Origin: Antennarius striatus
Lineage: Eukaryota; Chordata; Actinopteri; Lophiiformes; Antennariidae
Direction of reading: 5' to 3'
Assembly (NCBI RefSeq): GCF_040054535.1
Contig: NC_090789.1
Location: 1,884,197-1,948,196, forward strand
Length of the DNA: 64,000 bases
The position numbers and the translations under genes are program-made. A model generated the notes under the pieces. That model did not search any database. It saw only the letters and a list, made by a program, of their open reading frames with translations, and was not told the origin of the DNA. Below, one piece after another: positions 19,069 through 37,139 of this stretch; positions within the stretch are counted from its first letter, which is position 1; each line of letters starts with the position of its first letter.

Positions 19069-19924
19069 GTCCTGCCCAAAGAGGTGGGTGGGTTAGGCAT
19101 ATGTGAGATTTTTGTGCCCTGAGTTTGTTTTTAAAGGCAGACCTTTTCTCAGGCATTACATGATCTGCTTATTTCGCTGGGATAGTTATACCTTTATAAT
19201 ATGGTTGGAGTCTAAAATAAAGAAATTAATTTCTAAACAAATAGTTTTCTACTTGTTGGGTTTGTTAATACACCCACATATACCCTTTAATCCTGCCTGG
19301 AAGACAAAAAGTAGGGCATGTTTGAACGTATAGTCAGGATGAGGGGTTATTCTGTTCAGGCAGTGATCTAACTTCACCAGACATGAAATGCATGGAAAGG
19401 AATTTTATAGAAAAGCAGTACAGATCCGCTGAACCCCGTGACTCACATGTAAAAACCACATTAATGTACAATATTCCCTTTATTTACATCAAATAAAGAA
19501 CGTAAAAACACTTCGTCAAGGAGTGTTCAAGTGTGAACATTCGTCAGATTCCTCAGAGCACCGATAAGCAGGGTTTTATTGAACCGGGAGGGGAAGGGTT
19601 CATCCGTCCTTTCACACCCCGTACAACAGAAACCACAGGTGGGAATGACTTCACCATCGATCGAGGGGGAAGTTAGTCTGAAAGATCCCTGGAAGTTGTC
19701 ACCAACCGCACTGGACGTTAGTGCCCATTTTTTAAAGATCTAAACATTCAAAATGGTTGGAGGTGCTTTGGAACCAGAGAACTGTGTGACATTTGCAAGA
19801 AAACACACAACACACACACATATATTCACAATAATGGCGAGACACAATAGGTTTAAATCGATCAGTGTATTTATTGGACTTAATGTTCTTTCAGGTTTCT
19901 TCTAGTCCCGTCTGAGGTCATCTT

Positions 19925-20311
19925 TTACTTCTTACACTCTTTCGACATATAAACTTTATAGCATTGCTCACAGGCAATGGAAAGTCCAACAACCAGAGAG
20001 ACAAACTCCTCAAAGTCCACATGGCCGTCGCTGTTGACATCCAGGTCCTTCATGATTTTGTCTACAGCTTCCGGGTCTTTCTGACACTGGGGTAAGAGAA
20101 GAAGTGTGAACGGCATGTCACAAACGTTTAGCGTGATCAATAATCAGGACACATCGGGGTTCCGTCTCACCTTCAGGAAGTTTGATAGCTCGTTCTCCAT
20201 CAGGTCTTTGAGATCGCGTTTGCTGAGGGTGCTCTCCTTGCCGTCTCTAGAGGCATAACGATGGAACACCAGGATGAGTGACTCCATGGCAATCTCCAGC
20301 TCTGAAGGCAT
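19925..20311 (-). CDS. s100a10: S100A10-like EF-hand protein (S100 gene 2 of cluster)
   Basis: An S100 dimer subunit, 100 aa. Coding exons are 20171-20311 (47 codons, MPSELEIAME start) and 19925-20086 (53 codons plus stop). The coding exon begins at 20316 after a good acceptor. It resembles S100A10 in MPS..E.AME, in QKDPEAVDKIMKDLD and in the IAC..C motif near the C-terminus. The second loop, DVNSDGHVDFEE, keeps all calcium ligands, whereas mammalian S100A10 has lost them, so this copy should still bind calcium. The first loop is of full S100 length. Exon 1 is non-coding (about 21449-21497), so a 1.1-kb intron containing a large palindrome precedes the ATG. A reverse-strand AATAAA lies at 19870-19875. 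An alternative assignment is another fish s100a1/a10 paralogue. Confidence 0.85.
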
Positions 20312-20351
20312 GTTTGCTGAAAATCACATTAGCAAGAGCAAAGAATATCGA

Positions 20352-20915
20352 TTATGATCGCTGATAGCATGATTTAGCCAAGTGAAAACACTCTTGTATG
20401 AGACAGAGAGCGGATCTAGGATGGGGTGAGGGTAAAAAGCAAGTAGAACTTCCTTGAACAGTAAAGAGACTTGCCCAAGTTTCCTCTAAAAATCTCTTTT
20501 CCAAGTCTCCTTTACTGTTCGAGGAAGTTCTACCTTGTGCATAATGTGATCTTGTCCATTTTCTTACCCAAGAAGTGTCAAAGTTTCCTCTGAAAGTCTC
20601 TTTTCCAAGTCTTCTTTAGTGTTAGAGGAAGTTCTACCTGGCTTTTTATCCTCACCCCATCCAAGATCAGCTCTCCGTCTCATACAAGAGTCTTTACATG
20701 CGGCTAATCGTCCTATCAGCGATCATAAAGAAGACTTGGAGAAGAGACTTTTAGAGGAAACTTTGACACTTCTTGGGTAAGAAAATAGACGAGACCACAT
20801 AGTGCAAAAGGTAGAACTTCCTCAAACAGTAAAGGGGACTTGGAAAAGAGACTTTCAGAGGAAACTTTGACACTTCTTGGGTAAGAAAATGGACGAGATC
20901 ACATAGTCCAAGAGG
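20352..20915. mobile_element. Nested palindromic repeat, possible fold-back or MITE-like element
   Basis: The outer arms, about 100 bp each (20352-20452 and 20628-20729), are inverted copies of each other at roughly 85% identity by eye. Inside the left part are two direct copies of a roughly 100-bp unit (AAGTTTCCTCT...GAAGTTCTACC). Two more copies in opposite orientation follow the right arm (20730-20915). No coding capacity and no clear target-site duplication were seen. It lies in the untranslated first intron of S100 gene 2. It could be a non-autonomous DNA transposon remnant or a locally amplified hairpin. Confidence 0.7.
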
Positions 20916-21303
20916 ACAGTCACACAAAGAAAAGGTTTTGCTCGTTGCTCCTTCCCACGTCTGAGTAACGCTCACGAGGAGCAAGAGGGAAGCAAAGAAA
21001 GGAAAGTCGTCTAGAACCCCAACAGTGCTCCTCGGTTGCCTCGTGGGTCTTGACCTGCAACGGTTAAAAAAGAAGGGAGAGAAAGAGGGGTCTTTGAAGG
21101 AGGGATGGAAAAGTATTAGGAAGCAAAATGGAGTTTCTGGCAGGCAGGAACATGTCTGGTCCGAGCCCAGGTCTGATGAATAGTCTGGGTCCAGGGGGAT
21201 TAAACCAAACAACCTGCTGGAGTTGTTCCTCCAAGCGAACCCAAGAAGCTTTGAATAATTTCGTAACCCTTAAAAAAGTCCTTAAAAGTTGGGAAACATC
21301 CAA

Positions 21304-21305
<2 letters not shown>

Positions 21306-21392
<87 letters not shown>
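21306..21392. repeat. (CA)n microsatellite
   Basis: A pure CA run of about 87 bp, ending 57 bp from the non-coding first exon of S100 gene 2 on its intron side. Confidence 0.97.
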
Positions 21393-21393
<1 letters not shown>

Positions 21394-21448
21394 CGGTGCG
21401 CGGCCCTGACGCGCTGCGCGGAGGCCCACCGGTACCGTTACTTCTTAC

Positions 21449-21528
21449 CGTGCGGGACGTGGTCGGCTCGGCGGAGGAGAAGGAATGTTAAGAGGTGGGG
21501 AGGGGGGAGTACCGGGGTAGTTTTATAG
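21449..21528 (-). promoter_or_regulatory. TATA promoter and non-coding exon 1 of S100 gene 2
   Basis: The minus-strand TATAAAA at 21522-21528 sits about 30 bp before the likely start near 21497. The untranslated exon ends at 21449 with the donor GTAAGAAG. The surrounding CpG-rich block (21390-21620) fits a promoter. Confidence 0.65.
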
Positions 21529-21752
21529 TCAGGCACCGCCCCAGAAGCCACACAGGCGCGTCAGGCCGTGGACGTGGACAGTGGACGAGCTGAGGGGCGT
21601 GACGCGCGGCGGCGCGTTCGGTTAGAGAGCCGTTAGTTACAGTTGGGCAGTTAAAGCAGAGCAGTTATCAGGTTAACGGCAGTTAGCATCTCTAACAGAG
21701 AGTTAGCACCTGTGTTAGAGAAATCTATGTGTTAACTAGAGGGGAGACATGT

Positions 21753-21847
21753 GCGTGTGTGCGTGTGTGTGTGTGTGTGTGCGCGTGGGAGTGTGTGTGA
21801 TTTAACTAATTAAATGTTTGATATATGGATCTGTCAGCATACCAGAG

Positions 21848-21928
<81 letters not shown>
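21753..21928. repeat. Imperfect GT run followed by (CA)n microsatellite
   Basis: A GT-rich tract with GCGC interruptions (about 21753-21800) precedes a pure CA run of about 80 bp (21849-21928). It lies upstream of the S100 gene 2 promoter. Confidence 0.9.
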
Positions 21929-21930
<2 letters not shown>

Positions 21931-23280
21931 TTACTTAAGTCTGCAGAAGCCAAGTCAAACACACTGCCTCATGTGATGATCAGTCCGCTGAACTCGTGTT
22001 TACATTCACGTCAGGTTTTTATAAAAGAAAACATGATTTTTCCATAATTACAGGAGCATCCGTTTTGTTCGGATCTCACCTTTCCTGAAAAATTATGAAT
22101 CAATATTATCCGACTTCATCCTGGTGTCGCCTCAAGTCTCATCCATGTTACCAGGATCCACATGACATAACGCTTCGATTACCATCCTGATCCGGATCGA
22201 ATCGCTGGAATGTCGAGGTGCCCATTCCTGGATTCCATATGAAACTACATCGGTACCTCAAAATTAAGATGAACCTTTTTCTAGACCCCAAATCCACCTC
22301 AACACACAATATCAACAAAATCCACACACAGATAAACAAAGAAACAGAGAAACAAGTACACAACAACAAAACCTCCTCCACAGGTGGAGGTAATGATTAC
22401 CCAGAAAACATCAGGGCCTCTAATCCAATCAAAGTTCTATGATAAGAAAATCCTCCTGGAGTATTGATAACAGATCAGGAGTTAAAATAATCTAAAGTTA
22501 TCCAGCAAAACCAACACGTTTGATCCGATCAGATTCTATTACAGTTACACACAAACTGTGAATTCAGACCATAATCAATCCAAAAAAATTATAATCCAGC
22601 ATAACCTGTTCTTCTCATCTGACAAAAAACAACTGCTTTATTCATGAATTTTGGTTTTATTTTGAAGTATTGTGGTATTTTTATTAGTCTAAGTCAATAC
22701 TGTCTGGTTTAAATAATATAAAAGCAAAAATTCAAAATGCATAATTAAGCCAGAGACACGGGAGGAAGAAGCGACAAAAAACCGGAAGTGAAATACCACA
22801 ACATTATACAACTACCAAAATAAAACAGGAAATAGAAAAAACAACCTTCAAAATAAGGAACCAACAAGCTAGCGTCAACACCGTGACGATCTTCTGTATT
22901 TATGACGCACAGTGGAAACATTTACCTGTTTCGTTCGCTAAAATAACTGTGAAACGTTCAGATGAAGTTACAATAGAATAGCCGAATCATAACTAAACAA
23001 TATTTTTGTTAACAGCTACCACGAGTCGTGTTACTAAACAACAACAACGGATGCTAACATTTGCATCGTTAGCCACCATAAGCTTCCGGTCCGACGGCGT
23101 CAAATCAGCGTCATTAAATAATTATAATTTTAATTTAAAACAATAGAATATATTTAAATCTTCGTACAGCAGTTATTTAGTCTTTACTTTTATAAATTTT
23201 CTATTCTTTTCTCTAAATTTTTTAATGTATAAATGCTGGTCTGTTTTCTTTTTCCTCTTACTTTACTCTTGAATCTCTTC

Positions 23281-23296
23281 TGCCACCTAGTGGTGA
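23281..23296 (-). promoter_or_regulatory. CTCF-like motif
   Basis: The minus-strand core is CCACTAGGTGGCAGA, close to the CTCF consensus. It lies between the divergent S100 pairs. Confidence 0.4.
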
Positions 23297-23741
23297 AAGA
23301 ATGTACTGAATAAAAAAATATATTTTGCTGACGCGTTCAATGTTTATTTTATTTTATGATTCTGATGGCAATCAGGTAAATTCAACATGTAGACACATTA
23401 CTGATACAAGAAAACAACAACAATAATATAATAAACAGTAATTTGATTACGAAAAATTATATTATATTCCTACAATACACTGTGGCGCAGTGGGCGCATA
23501 CGGTATATCAGTCGTGGACTGATATGCTCACAATTAAACTTATATCCCAATTCAAATTGTGAGCGTTTAGGGGTTTAAAAACATGAAAAGTACCACAATT
23601 ATTTTAAACCTTCGGACATAACGAGAGCTCGTAGAATAATTTCTCTGCATCAGGTTCACTGTGCCTAAAAGGAGCATGAAGATAACAAGAACCTCAGGTC
23701 CATGAACGTCTCACAGAAACTGTTGCCGTTTGCACATATTG

Positions 23742-23757
23742 ACCACTAGAGGGAGCC
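23742..23757 (+). promoter_or_regulatory. CTCF-like motif
   Basis: The plus-strand core is CCACTAGAGGGAGCC. It points toward the S100 tandem pair and is divergent from the motif 450 bp to its left. Confidence 0.35.
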
Positions 23758-26091
23758 AAATACCTCCTCAAATCCATTTACCTGTACTCAGTCGCCTGCA
23801 CAACTGTATGTCATCAAAATATGATTTCCCTGCAGCAAGATCCAAATTCCGGTTAGAATGACACGCCACACTGCTAACTTTCAACTTTGAATTTTAAAAT
23901 TGATCTTTTAAGTCTGAAAATTCCTCAAAATATTCAAGTTCTTTCGGTAGGCAAGTAAAGTTTAGACAGATGTTTATGTAGTGTGAGTGAAGGCTATACT
24001 ATTATTGCATTAATCTGTGTAACTTGACACACTTTCATACACCAAACTCTACAGGTAACACCCTGCTCCCGCGGTATTTCCTGCCTTATTGGCTGTCTCA
24101 ATATGACACACAATGAAATGCGTGCTAAAAACACACAAAACTCATCCGGAAGCTTGTGAATTCCAGCACTGGGTGCCACACCTGATACCAGGAGCTGATA
24201 TGTTGGTGGCATCATAATCCCACGCCATGCCTCAGACATGGTGTGTTTAGTTCTTACCACACCCAGACAAGTTGTTGTTTGCTTTTGGGATAAGATTCAT
24301 CGAAAAAATATGAAATAAGACATTAGTTTGATGCAGCAGCAGGAAAGAGATAAACTTTATGGAAACCTTGTGAGACCTGTATCGGTTTTGAAGTGTGACA
24401 AAGACACAAACGGCAGCGTGCAGCACATTTTTAACTGCATGCACTTGGTAACTGATGAGAATTCTTTTTTGGTGTTTGAACGCGACATTTCACACAAATC
24501 TTGCATCACGGGAAACACTCTGAGGACCCTCCTGGCGCTCGTCCCATCCAGAGAATGAGCAGGGTGCTGCAGCCGCGCCTGCAGAACAGGTTGAGACGGT
24601 GTGCAAAATGATACAAACAATAGTAATTAGAAATACCAGAGCAGCCCGGTCCTCTTCCGGGTACGAGAAAATGACAAAGTGTTTGAGACAGTTGGATTCT
24701 GAAAGCATATTTGTCCTTCCTCTTGTCATGATTACCTGTGATTACCCCCCTCTGGGAGCTCTCTCTCACACACACACAAACACACACACACACACACACA
24801 CACATGCAACAGGCCTGAAGATTACAAGATCATCCTTTTTACTAAACTTTTGCATAACTTGTGGAGAAATAAGAAGTGAAAACTGTGAAGCAATAAAATA
24901 GCAGTTAAATCATGACTAAATCTTTTTGTGGGTGAACTTCAGAGGAAGGGGGGCAGGAAGTGTCTGCAGGCAGGAACAGACATGAGGATGGGGAGAGGGA
25001 CGAGAAGGTGACCAACGGACAGGGAGAGTCAGAGATGGAGATTTTAAATGTAATTCTCAATGCATTCTGAACGCCAAAGTCTTGAGACGTACTTTTCTTT
25101 TTCGTGGCCGTTCAGACTCGTTCCTCCAGCATCGTGAGGCGTTGTCCAACTTTTCTGCTGTGTGTGTGTGTGTGTGTGACTCATTTTCACTTGAAGCGTT
25201 TGCATACACGGCTGTTGTCTGGTCCCGACTGTGATCTCTGCCTCAGGTGAAATACCAGCCGGTGTTACACACCTGTGAGCAAAAAAAACAAACCTGAATA
25301 TGTTGCAGCAGTTAATACACAACCGGAGCTGGGGAAAGTTAAAAATTAAAAAAGATATAGATTATATGGACTAGAATTTACATGATGATACAACTTTATG
25401 CACATTTGCTCTTAATCTCTGTTGACGTTGACGTTGAAAGCATGCGTACTCCCTCTTATTTAATATTCAAACAGGATGCTGTCAGAGCTGCGTTCTGCAT
25501 CAGGATTGAAGGTCTGGGATTTAAATTTGACGTCTTGCTGTTTGATATTCAGATAAATCCTGCAGCTTTCCTTTTGGAACGGATTCCAGGTTCCTTGGCC
25601 TATAACCCAGAACCATTCTCTGAGTGTTTTTTTTTTCTTGCACAACCTGCTCGACCAGGGTTGGGTGGCTGTTGGGTTGCATGAAAGTAAATAAGGTCTG
25701 ATGTGTTTGGTTTAACTGGGGCACGTCTCCTTTGTGACAGGATTAAGGATTAAGGAGAGAATCTCTTTTATAAATAAATTACACGAGTGAATTTTATTTA
25801 TTCTATTTCCATCTTAATCCCCCTTTTTAATCCACCTCCAGGAGCAATAAAGGAACCGTCCATCCCAGTAGGAGTGTGTCTTTATGGGATGGAAGGGCAG
25901 TGGGCATCTATAGCTCTCCAGGAAAACTGGATGGGAGGGGGGGGGGGGGGCGGTAAATCCCAGAATGCTTTGCGAACAGAAGCAGCGTAAAAGAGTCTCA
26001 GGACTTCTCTCCAACACAAAATACCCACCTGACGGGATACCTGAGGCTGTGTGGGTGTGGCGGGGGCCGGGGGGAGTGTCTGGTCGGCTCC

Positions 26092-26160
26092 TATATTAAG
26101 GTTCCACGGGCTTCCTCCTCTCCACTGTGCGGATTTCTTCTTTCCTTCTTTCCAATCCAG
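26092..26160 (+). promoter_or_regulatory. TATA promoter and non-coding exon 1 of S100 gene 3
   Basis: A TATATTAAG box (26092-26098) is followed by an untranslated exon ending at 26160 in CCAG, with donor GTAGGC. The block from about 26032 to 26176 is nearly the same as 27698-27838 upstream of S100 gene 4, showing that the two promoters are duplicates. Confidence 0.75.
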
Positions 26161-26369
26161 GTAGGCGCGCAAATTTTTTTTTTGCGTTTTGTCGGTGAAA
26201 TGAGTCGAAGTGCAGCGCGTTAAATTCAGTTTTTACGCGCGTGGAATTCGGTTCCATTGCGCGCTGCTGCCAGAAAAAGAAAAAGTGATGAGAATTGTGC
26301 GTAATGATCCTGTGGTGATCAGTTGTCTCTGTGCCGTTCTCTCTTTATAGATCACCACCGTTGTGAAAA

Positions 26370-26783
26370 ATGGAATCCGAACCGACCCCCTTGCAGATGT
26401 GCCTGGCCACCTTGATTACCATCTTTGAGAAATACGCCAGAGACGACAGCCGGCTGTCCAGGGACGAGTTCATGGTTCTCATGAAGACGCAAATGCCTGA
26501 TTTCCCACAGGTCAGCAAAATCCCTGCAGTTTGTAAAACTGCTTCAATGCGAAAAGTTCTAGAAAATGATTCCTTATTCCCAAATCGTGATGGTTCCATT
26601 GATCACTTTTCTTCTTTTGTTCCATCCACGCAGGACACTCTGGGGGAGATTTTCACCTGTTCGGATGAAAACCAGGATAATTCCATGGAATTCAAAGAGT
26701 TCTGCAATCTGTATTTTACATTTGCCATGCTCCACTTTTGTATAATTGAATCTCTCGCGGAACAATACAAAGAAGGGCAGTAA
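26370..26783 (+). CDS. S100-family EF-hand protein (S100 gene 3 of cluster)
   Basis: A predicted calcium-binding S100 protein, 96 aa after splicing. Coding exons are 26370-26510 (47 codons) and 26634-26783 (49 codons plus stop). The intron at 26511-26633 has GTCAGC and ACGCAG ends, and acceptor TTATAG at 26350 precedes the ATG. The first, pseudo-EF loop is short (ARDDSRLSRDEF), resembling the shortened loop of S100A10. The second loop, DENQDNSMEFKE, has the usual acidic ligands and Glu at position 12. The 123-nt intron is a multiple of three and stop-free, so an unspliced transcript reads straight through to a 137-aa product. The spliced form fits the family. An AATAAA lies at 26851. It is paired in tandem with S100 gene 4. 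The orthologue name is unclear. Confidence 0.85.
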   Translation: MESEPTPLQMCLATLITIFEKYARDDSRLSRDEFMVLMKTQMPDFPQVSKIPAVCKTASMRKVLENDSLFPNRDGSIDHFSSFVPSTQDTLGEIFTCSDENQDNSMEFKEFCNLYFTFAMLHFCIIESLAEQYKEGQ

Positions 26784-26950
26784 ATACAATTAAAAAAAAG
26801 ATATATAACGTGGAATCAAACCTATAAGCTCTGATGTGGTTTCATATAACAATAAAAACAAATCTTGCTTCTAATTTCTGGTTTACGTTCTTTTATTTGA
26901 GATGTGTGAAAGAAACCGAGATGGATTAGATTGAATAATTGAATAATATG

Positions 26951-27025
<75 letters not shown>
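26951..27025. repeat. (CA)n microsatellite
   Basis: A pure CA run of about 75 bp in the short spacer between S100 genes 3 and 4. Confidence 0.97.
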
Positions 27026-27027
<2 letters not shown>

Positions 27028-27758
27028 ATTTATTTATTTATTTGACAAAATTGCCCTATAATAACGTTGATTTGATTTATTTGACATATGATTGATACAA
27101 ACTGGACCCCCAGGTGTTTGGATTAACCAGTGAAATATGAATAACACATTTAAATTCAACACATTTAAGGTATTTGAAGCCTGTTCCAAAACTGACAGTG
27201 AAGAAGAAGTTTTAACCCACAAGCAGAAATAAAGCCACGAACAAATTTAATGTAAAAAGGGTGAACATCCAACCCTGTGGTCCTGCAGCAGTTGGATCTA
27301 TTGTGCGTCATCAGGTGCGGCTGTCACCAGCCTGTCAACAGGGATAAATCAGCCATTCACACATAAAGATTGATGTACTTTGTATTTGTCTTGAAACACG
27401 TCCAGGAGCTTCAGACAGTTTCTGGACAAACAAGTATGAATGCCCTCGATCGGCTAAAAACTGACCAATCACAGCAGAGCATGATGGAAAACCCCGCCCT
27501 CCTGGTTGAAAGGAAAAACATGAGTTTAAATACAGTTTAAATCATAACGAATTGCTGGACTTGGATTGAACTCGTCTGTCGGAGTGATTTTACGCACAAA
27601 CCGTTCGTGTTGCCTTTGAGATCAGCTCGGAAAATCGAGTGTTTGAGCGTTAATGGAGTGGGTTTGGTGGTCCGGCCGTCTTGCACAAATACTCGCCAGA
27701 CGAGATACCTGAGTCTGCGTGGGTGTGGCGGGGCCGGGGAGTGTCTCCGGTGTGAGTC

Positions 27759-27819
27759 TATATCAAGGTCCCCACGGGCTTCCTCCTCTCCACTGCGCGG
27801 ATTCCTCTCCTCCATCCAG
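27759..27819 (+). promoter_or_regulatory. TATA-like promoter and non-coding exon 1 of S100 gene 4
   Basis: A TATATCAA box (27759-27766) and an untranslated exon ending at 27819 with donor GTAGGC closely copy the promoter of S100 gene 3. They share GGGTGTGGCGGGG upstream and the exon core CGGGCTTCCTCCTCTCCACT. Confidence 0.75.
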
Positions 27820-28090
27820 GTAGGCGCACGGCGCAGATTTGGGATTTCTGGGTAAAATAACTTGAAAGGAAGCTCGTTAAGATATAAATTTAAAGTGTCC
27901 GTGTGTGGAATTCGATCCCATTGCATTCTGCTGCCAAAAAAGTGACAAAAAATGTCTTGATTTTTTTTATTTCTGAGTATCTCGATGCGTAAAATCAGTC
28001 TTTTTTGTTTGTTTTTTGTTTTTGAATGCTCACCATCCTCTTCATGTTTTTGTTCCAGAACTATCTGTGTAGATCATCCTAATTCTAACA

Positions 28091-28640
28091 ATGACTGAGT
28101 GCTCAGAGTTGAATATTACCGCTATGGAGGCGGTATTGGCGGTATCTTACTCCATGTTCGCCGAAAAAAGAGATGACAGCGGAAAAATACCGATGGAGGC
28201 CTTCAAGACTCTCCTGCGTGAACAACTGCCCATGCTGCCCGAGGTCAGGAGAATCATTGCTCTCCGTAAAAACTTCTACAATGTGTGACTAAGTGTGAAA
28301 TAACTTCAGGTATTAAAGAAGCGACGAGGAAAACGTCAAATATCCAAGTTAAAAACTTGATAAATAAATGGAAATGACGAAAAATAATGACGCAGAATGA
28401 AGAAATAAATAGATTTTTCACACCTTTTGCTGAACTAGAGGGTTACATTAACCACTTTGCACTTCACGCTTGTCTTCCACGCAGTCGGTGATAGAGTCCA
28501 AGTGCAGTGATGTGGACCAGGACGGCGATAAATGCGTGGACTACATGGAGTTCCTCACGCTGTTGGTCGACTGTGCCACTAGTATTTATGATGTATTACA
28601 AAACACGAAGGTCCTCCCAACGCAGCAGCAGAGCCTCTAG
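28091..28640 (+). CDS. S100-family EF-hand protein (S100 gene 4 of cluster)
   Basis: A predicted S100-type calcium binder, 102 aa. Coding exons are 28091-28243 (51 codons, MTECSELNIT start) and 28485-28640 (51 codons plus stop), joined at phase 0. The acceptor upstream (TGTTCCAG) places the exon start at 28059. The first loop is degenerate (KRDDSGKIPMEAF). The second loop, DQDGDKCVDYME, is canonical, with Asp at 1, 3 and 5 and Glu at 12. The C-terminal tail ends with QQQSL. An AATAAA lies at 28687. The gene is the tandem partner of S100 gene 3, with a duplicated promoter, but the proteins share only scattered residues (CSD..QD, EF). Function and orthologue are not recognised. Confidence 0.82.
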
Positions 28641-28858
28641 TGGGTCCAGTGTGGAATTAAGCGTAAACGATATGGTTTCATATCCCAATAAAATAAAAAA
28701 AAGTTTTGTTTCAAATCCTGCCTGTCTTTGTTTTTATTCGGGTTTGACACCGAATACGATTAGGATACAACACGGATGTGGTTTAAAACCTTTTTATCAA
28801 CAAAACACTCCAGTCACTGTATGACGTCATCATGTAACGACGCAATCTGCAGTCATTT

Positions 28859-28880
28859 ATATATATATATATATATATAT
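28859..28880. repeat. (AT)n microsatellite
   Basis: A pure AT run of about 22 bp downstream of S100 gene 4. Confidence 0.9.
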
Positions 28881-28987
28881 TTTTTTAAATTTCCTTTAAA
28901 TTTACAATAATTTGAAAAGAAGCATCGGCAATATGATCGACACCCATAGGTGTTTGGATCGACCATATATCATCATTAACCCCGCCC

Positions 28988-29010
28988 ACGTGACGTCACA
29001 GGTCACGTGA
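28988..29010 (+). promoter_or_regulatory. CRE and E-box cluster upstream of trim46
   Basis: The palindromic CRE TGACGTCA (28991-28998) is overlapped or flanked by CACGTG-type E-boxes on both sides, about 430 bp before the first trim46 coding exon. A neural promoter role is inferred only. Confidence 0.4.
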
Positions 29011-29124
29011 CACTCGGGTTTTTACAGTTAAATTTAAAGTGCAGAACGTCCCGTCTGTCTGCGTCATGGAGAAACGTGGAGTTTGGGTTTGTTTCGGATC
29101 CAGGCGGTTTCCTCCATCACGGGA

Positions 29125-29195
29125 TGGGAATGGTGGGTTGGGGGAGGTGGGGAGACAGGGGGAGGGATGTGGGGGGTGGGGGGGTCTGGAGGAGG
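29125..29195 (+). promoter_or_regulatory. G-rich tract with quadruplex potential
   Basis: Multiple runs of three or more G with short spacers on the plus strand, between the CRE and trim46 exon 1. This fits G-quadruplex patterns seen in GC-rich promoters. Confidence 0.4.
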
Positions 29196-29422
29196 CGTCT
29201 GTTCTGACTCCATCGTTATCAACAGATGCAGGTGACGCCGCCGCTCTGCGGCTTCGTTTTATTTTTCGTGCGTAAAACAAAAACAAAAAAAATCTAAATC
29301 GGATCGACTTCAGGTCAGACTTTAAGGATTTTACCCCACCCCCCACCCCCCCCGGGAGGTGTCTGATATTTGAATGTTTTCATGATGGAGGGCGGTCTGG
29401 ACGAAGCGCGGTTTCTCCCCAG

Positions 29423-36799
<7,377 letters not shown>

Positions 36800-37139
36800 T
36801 CTGATTGGTCGAGAGGCGGGCGAGGGCGGAGACGCATTTAGAAAACAAAGTTAGACTCCTCAGCGGATTTTGTTTGATATTTAATTTTATTTGTATGAGA
36901 AACTGTTTCTATAGCAACAAATATGCAATGTATCTACGGTTTTTTTGGTTTTTTTACATTTTTGTTAAATCGATGCAGGAATTATTGCTTCGGTAGTTTT
37001 TGGTGCATCCGGCACGCGACATGGAATCACATAAAGCTAACGTAGATAGCGCGCCGCCGCTTTTATTTAACATTCAGAGCTTGATCTTATGTCTAAAACA
37101 CGACGAGAGTGAAATAAAGATATTTAATTGCATCTATAA

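Larger units (their letters stand above)
21930..26000. other. Intergenic stretch separating divergent S100 pairs
   Basis: No complete gene was recognised. Contents are two CTCF-like motifs (23281, 23742), CA runs (24764-24804, 25159-25178), a possible decayed EF-hand exon near 24390-24450 (see findings), and otherwise AT-rich unique sequence. This is the gap between the minus-strand and plus-strand S100 genes. Confidence 0.45.
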
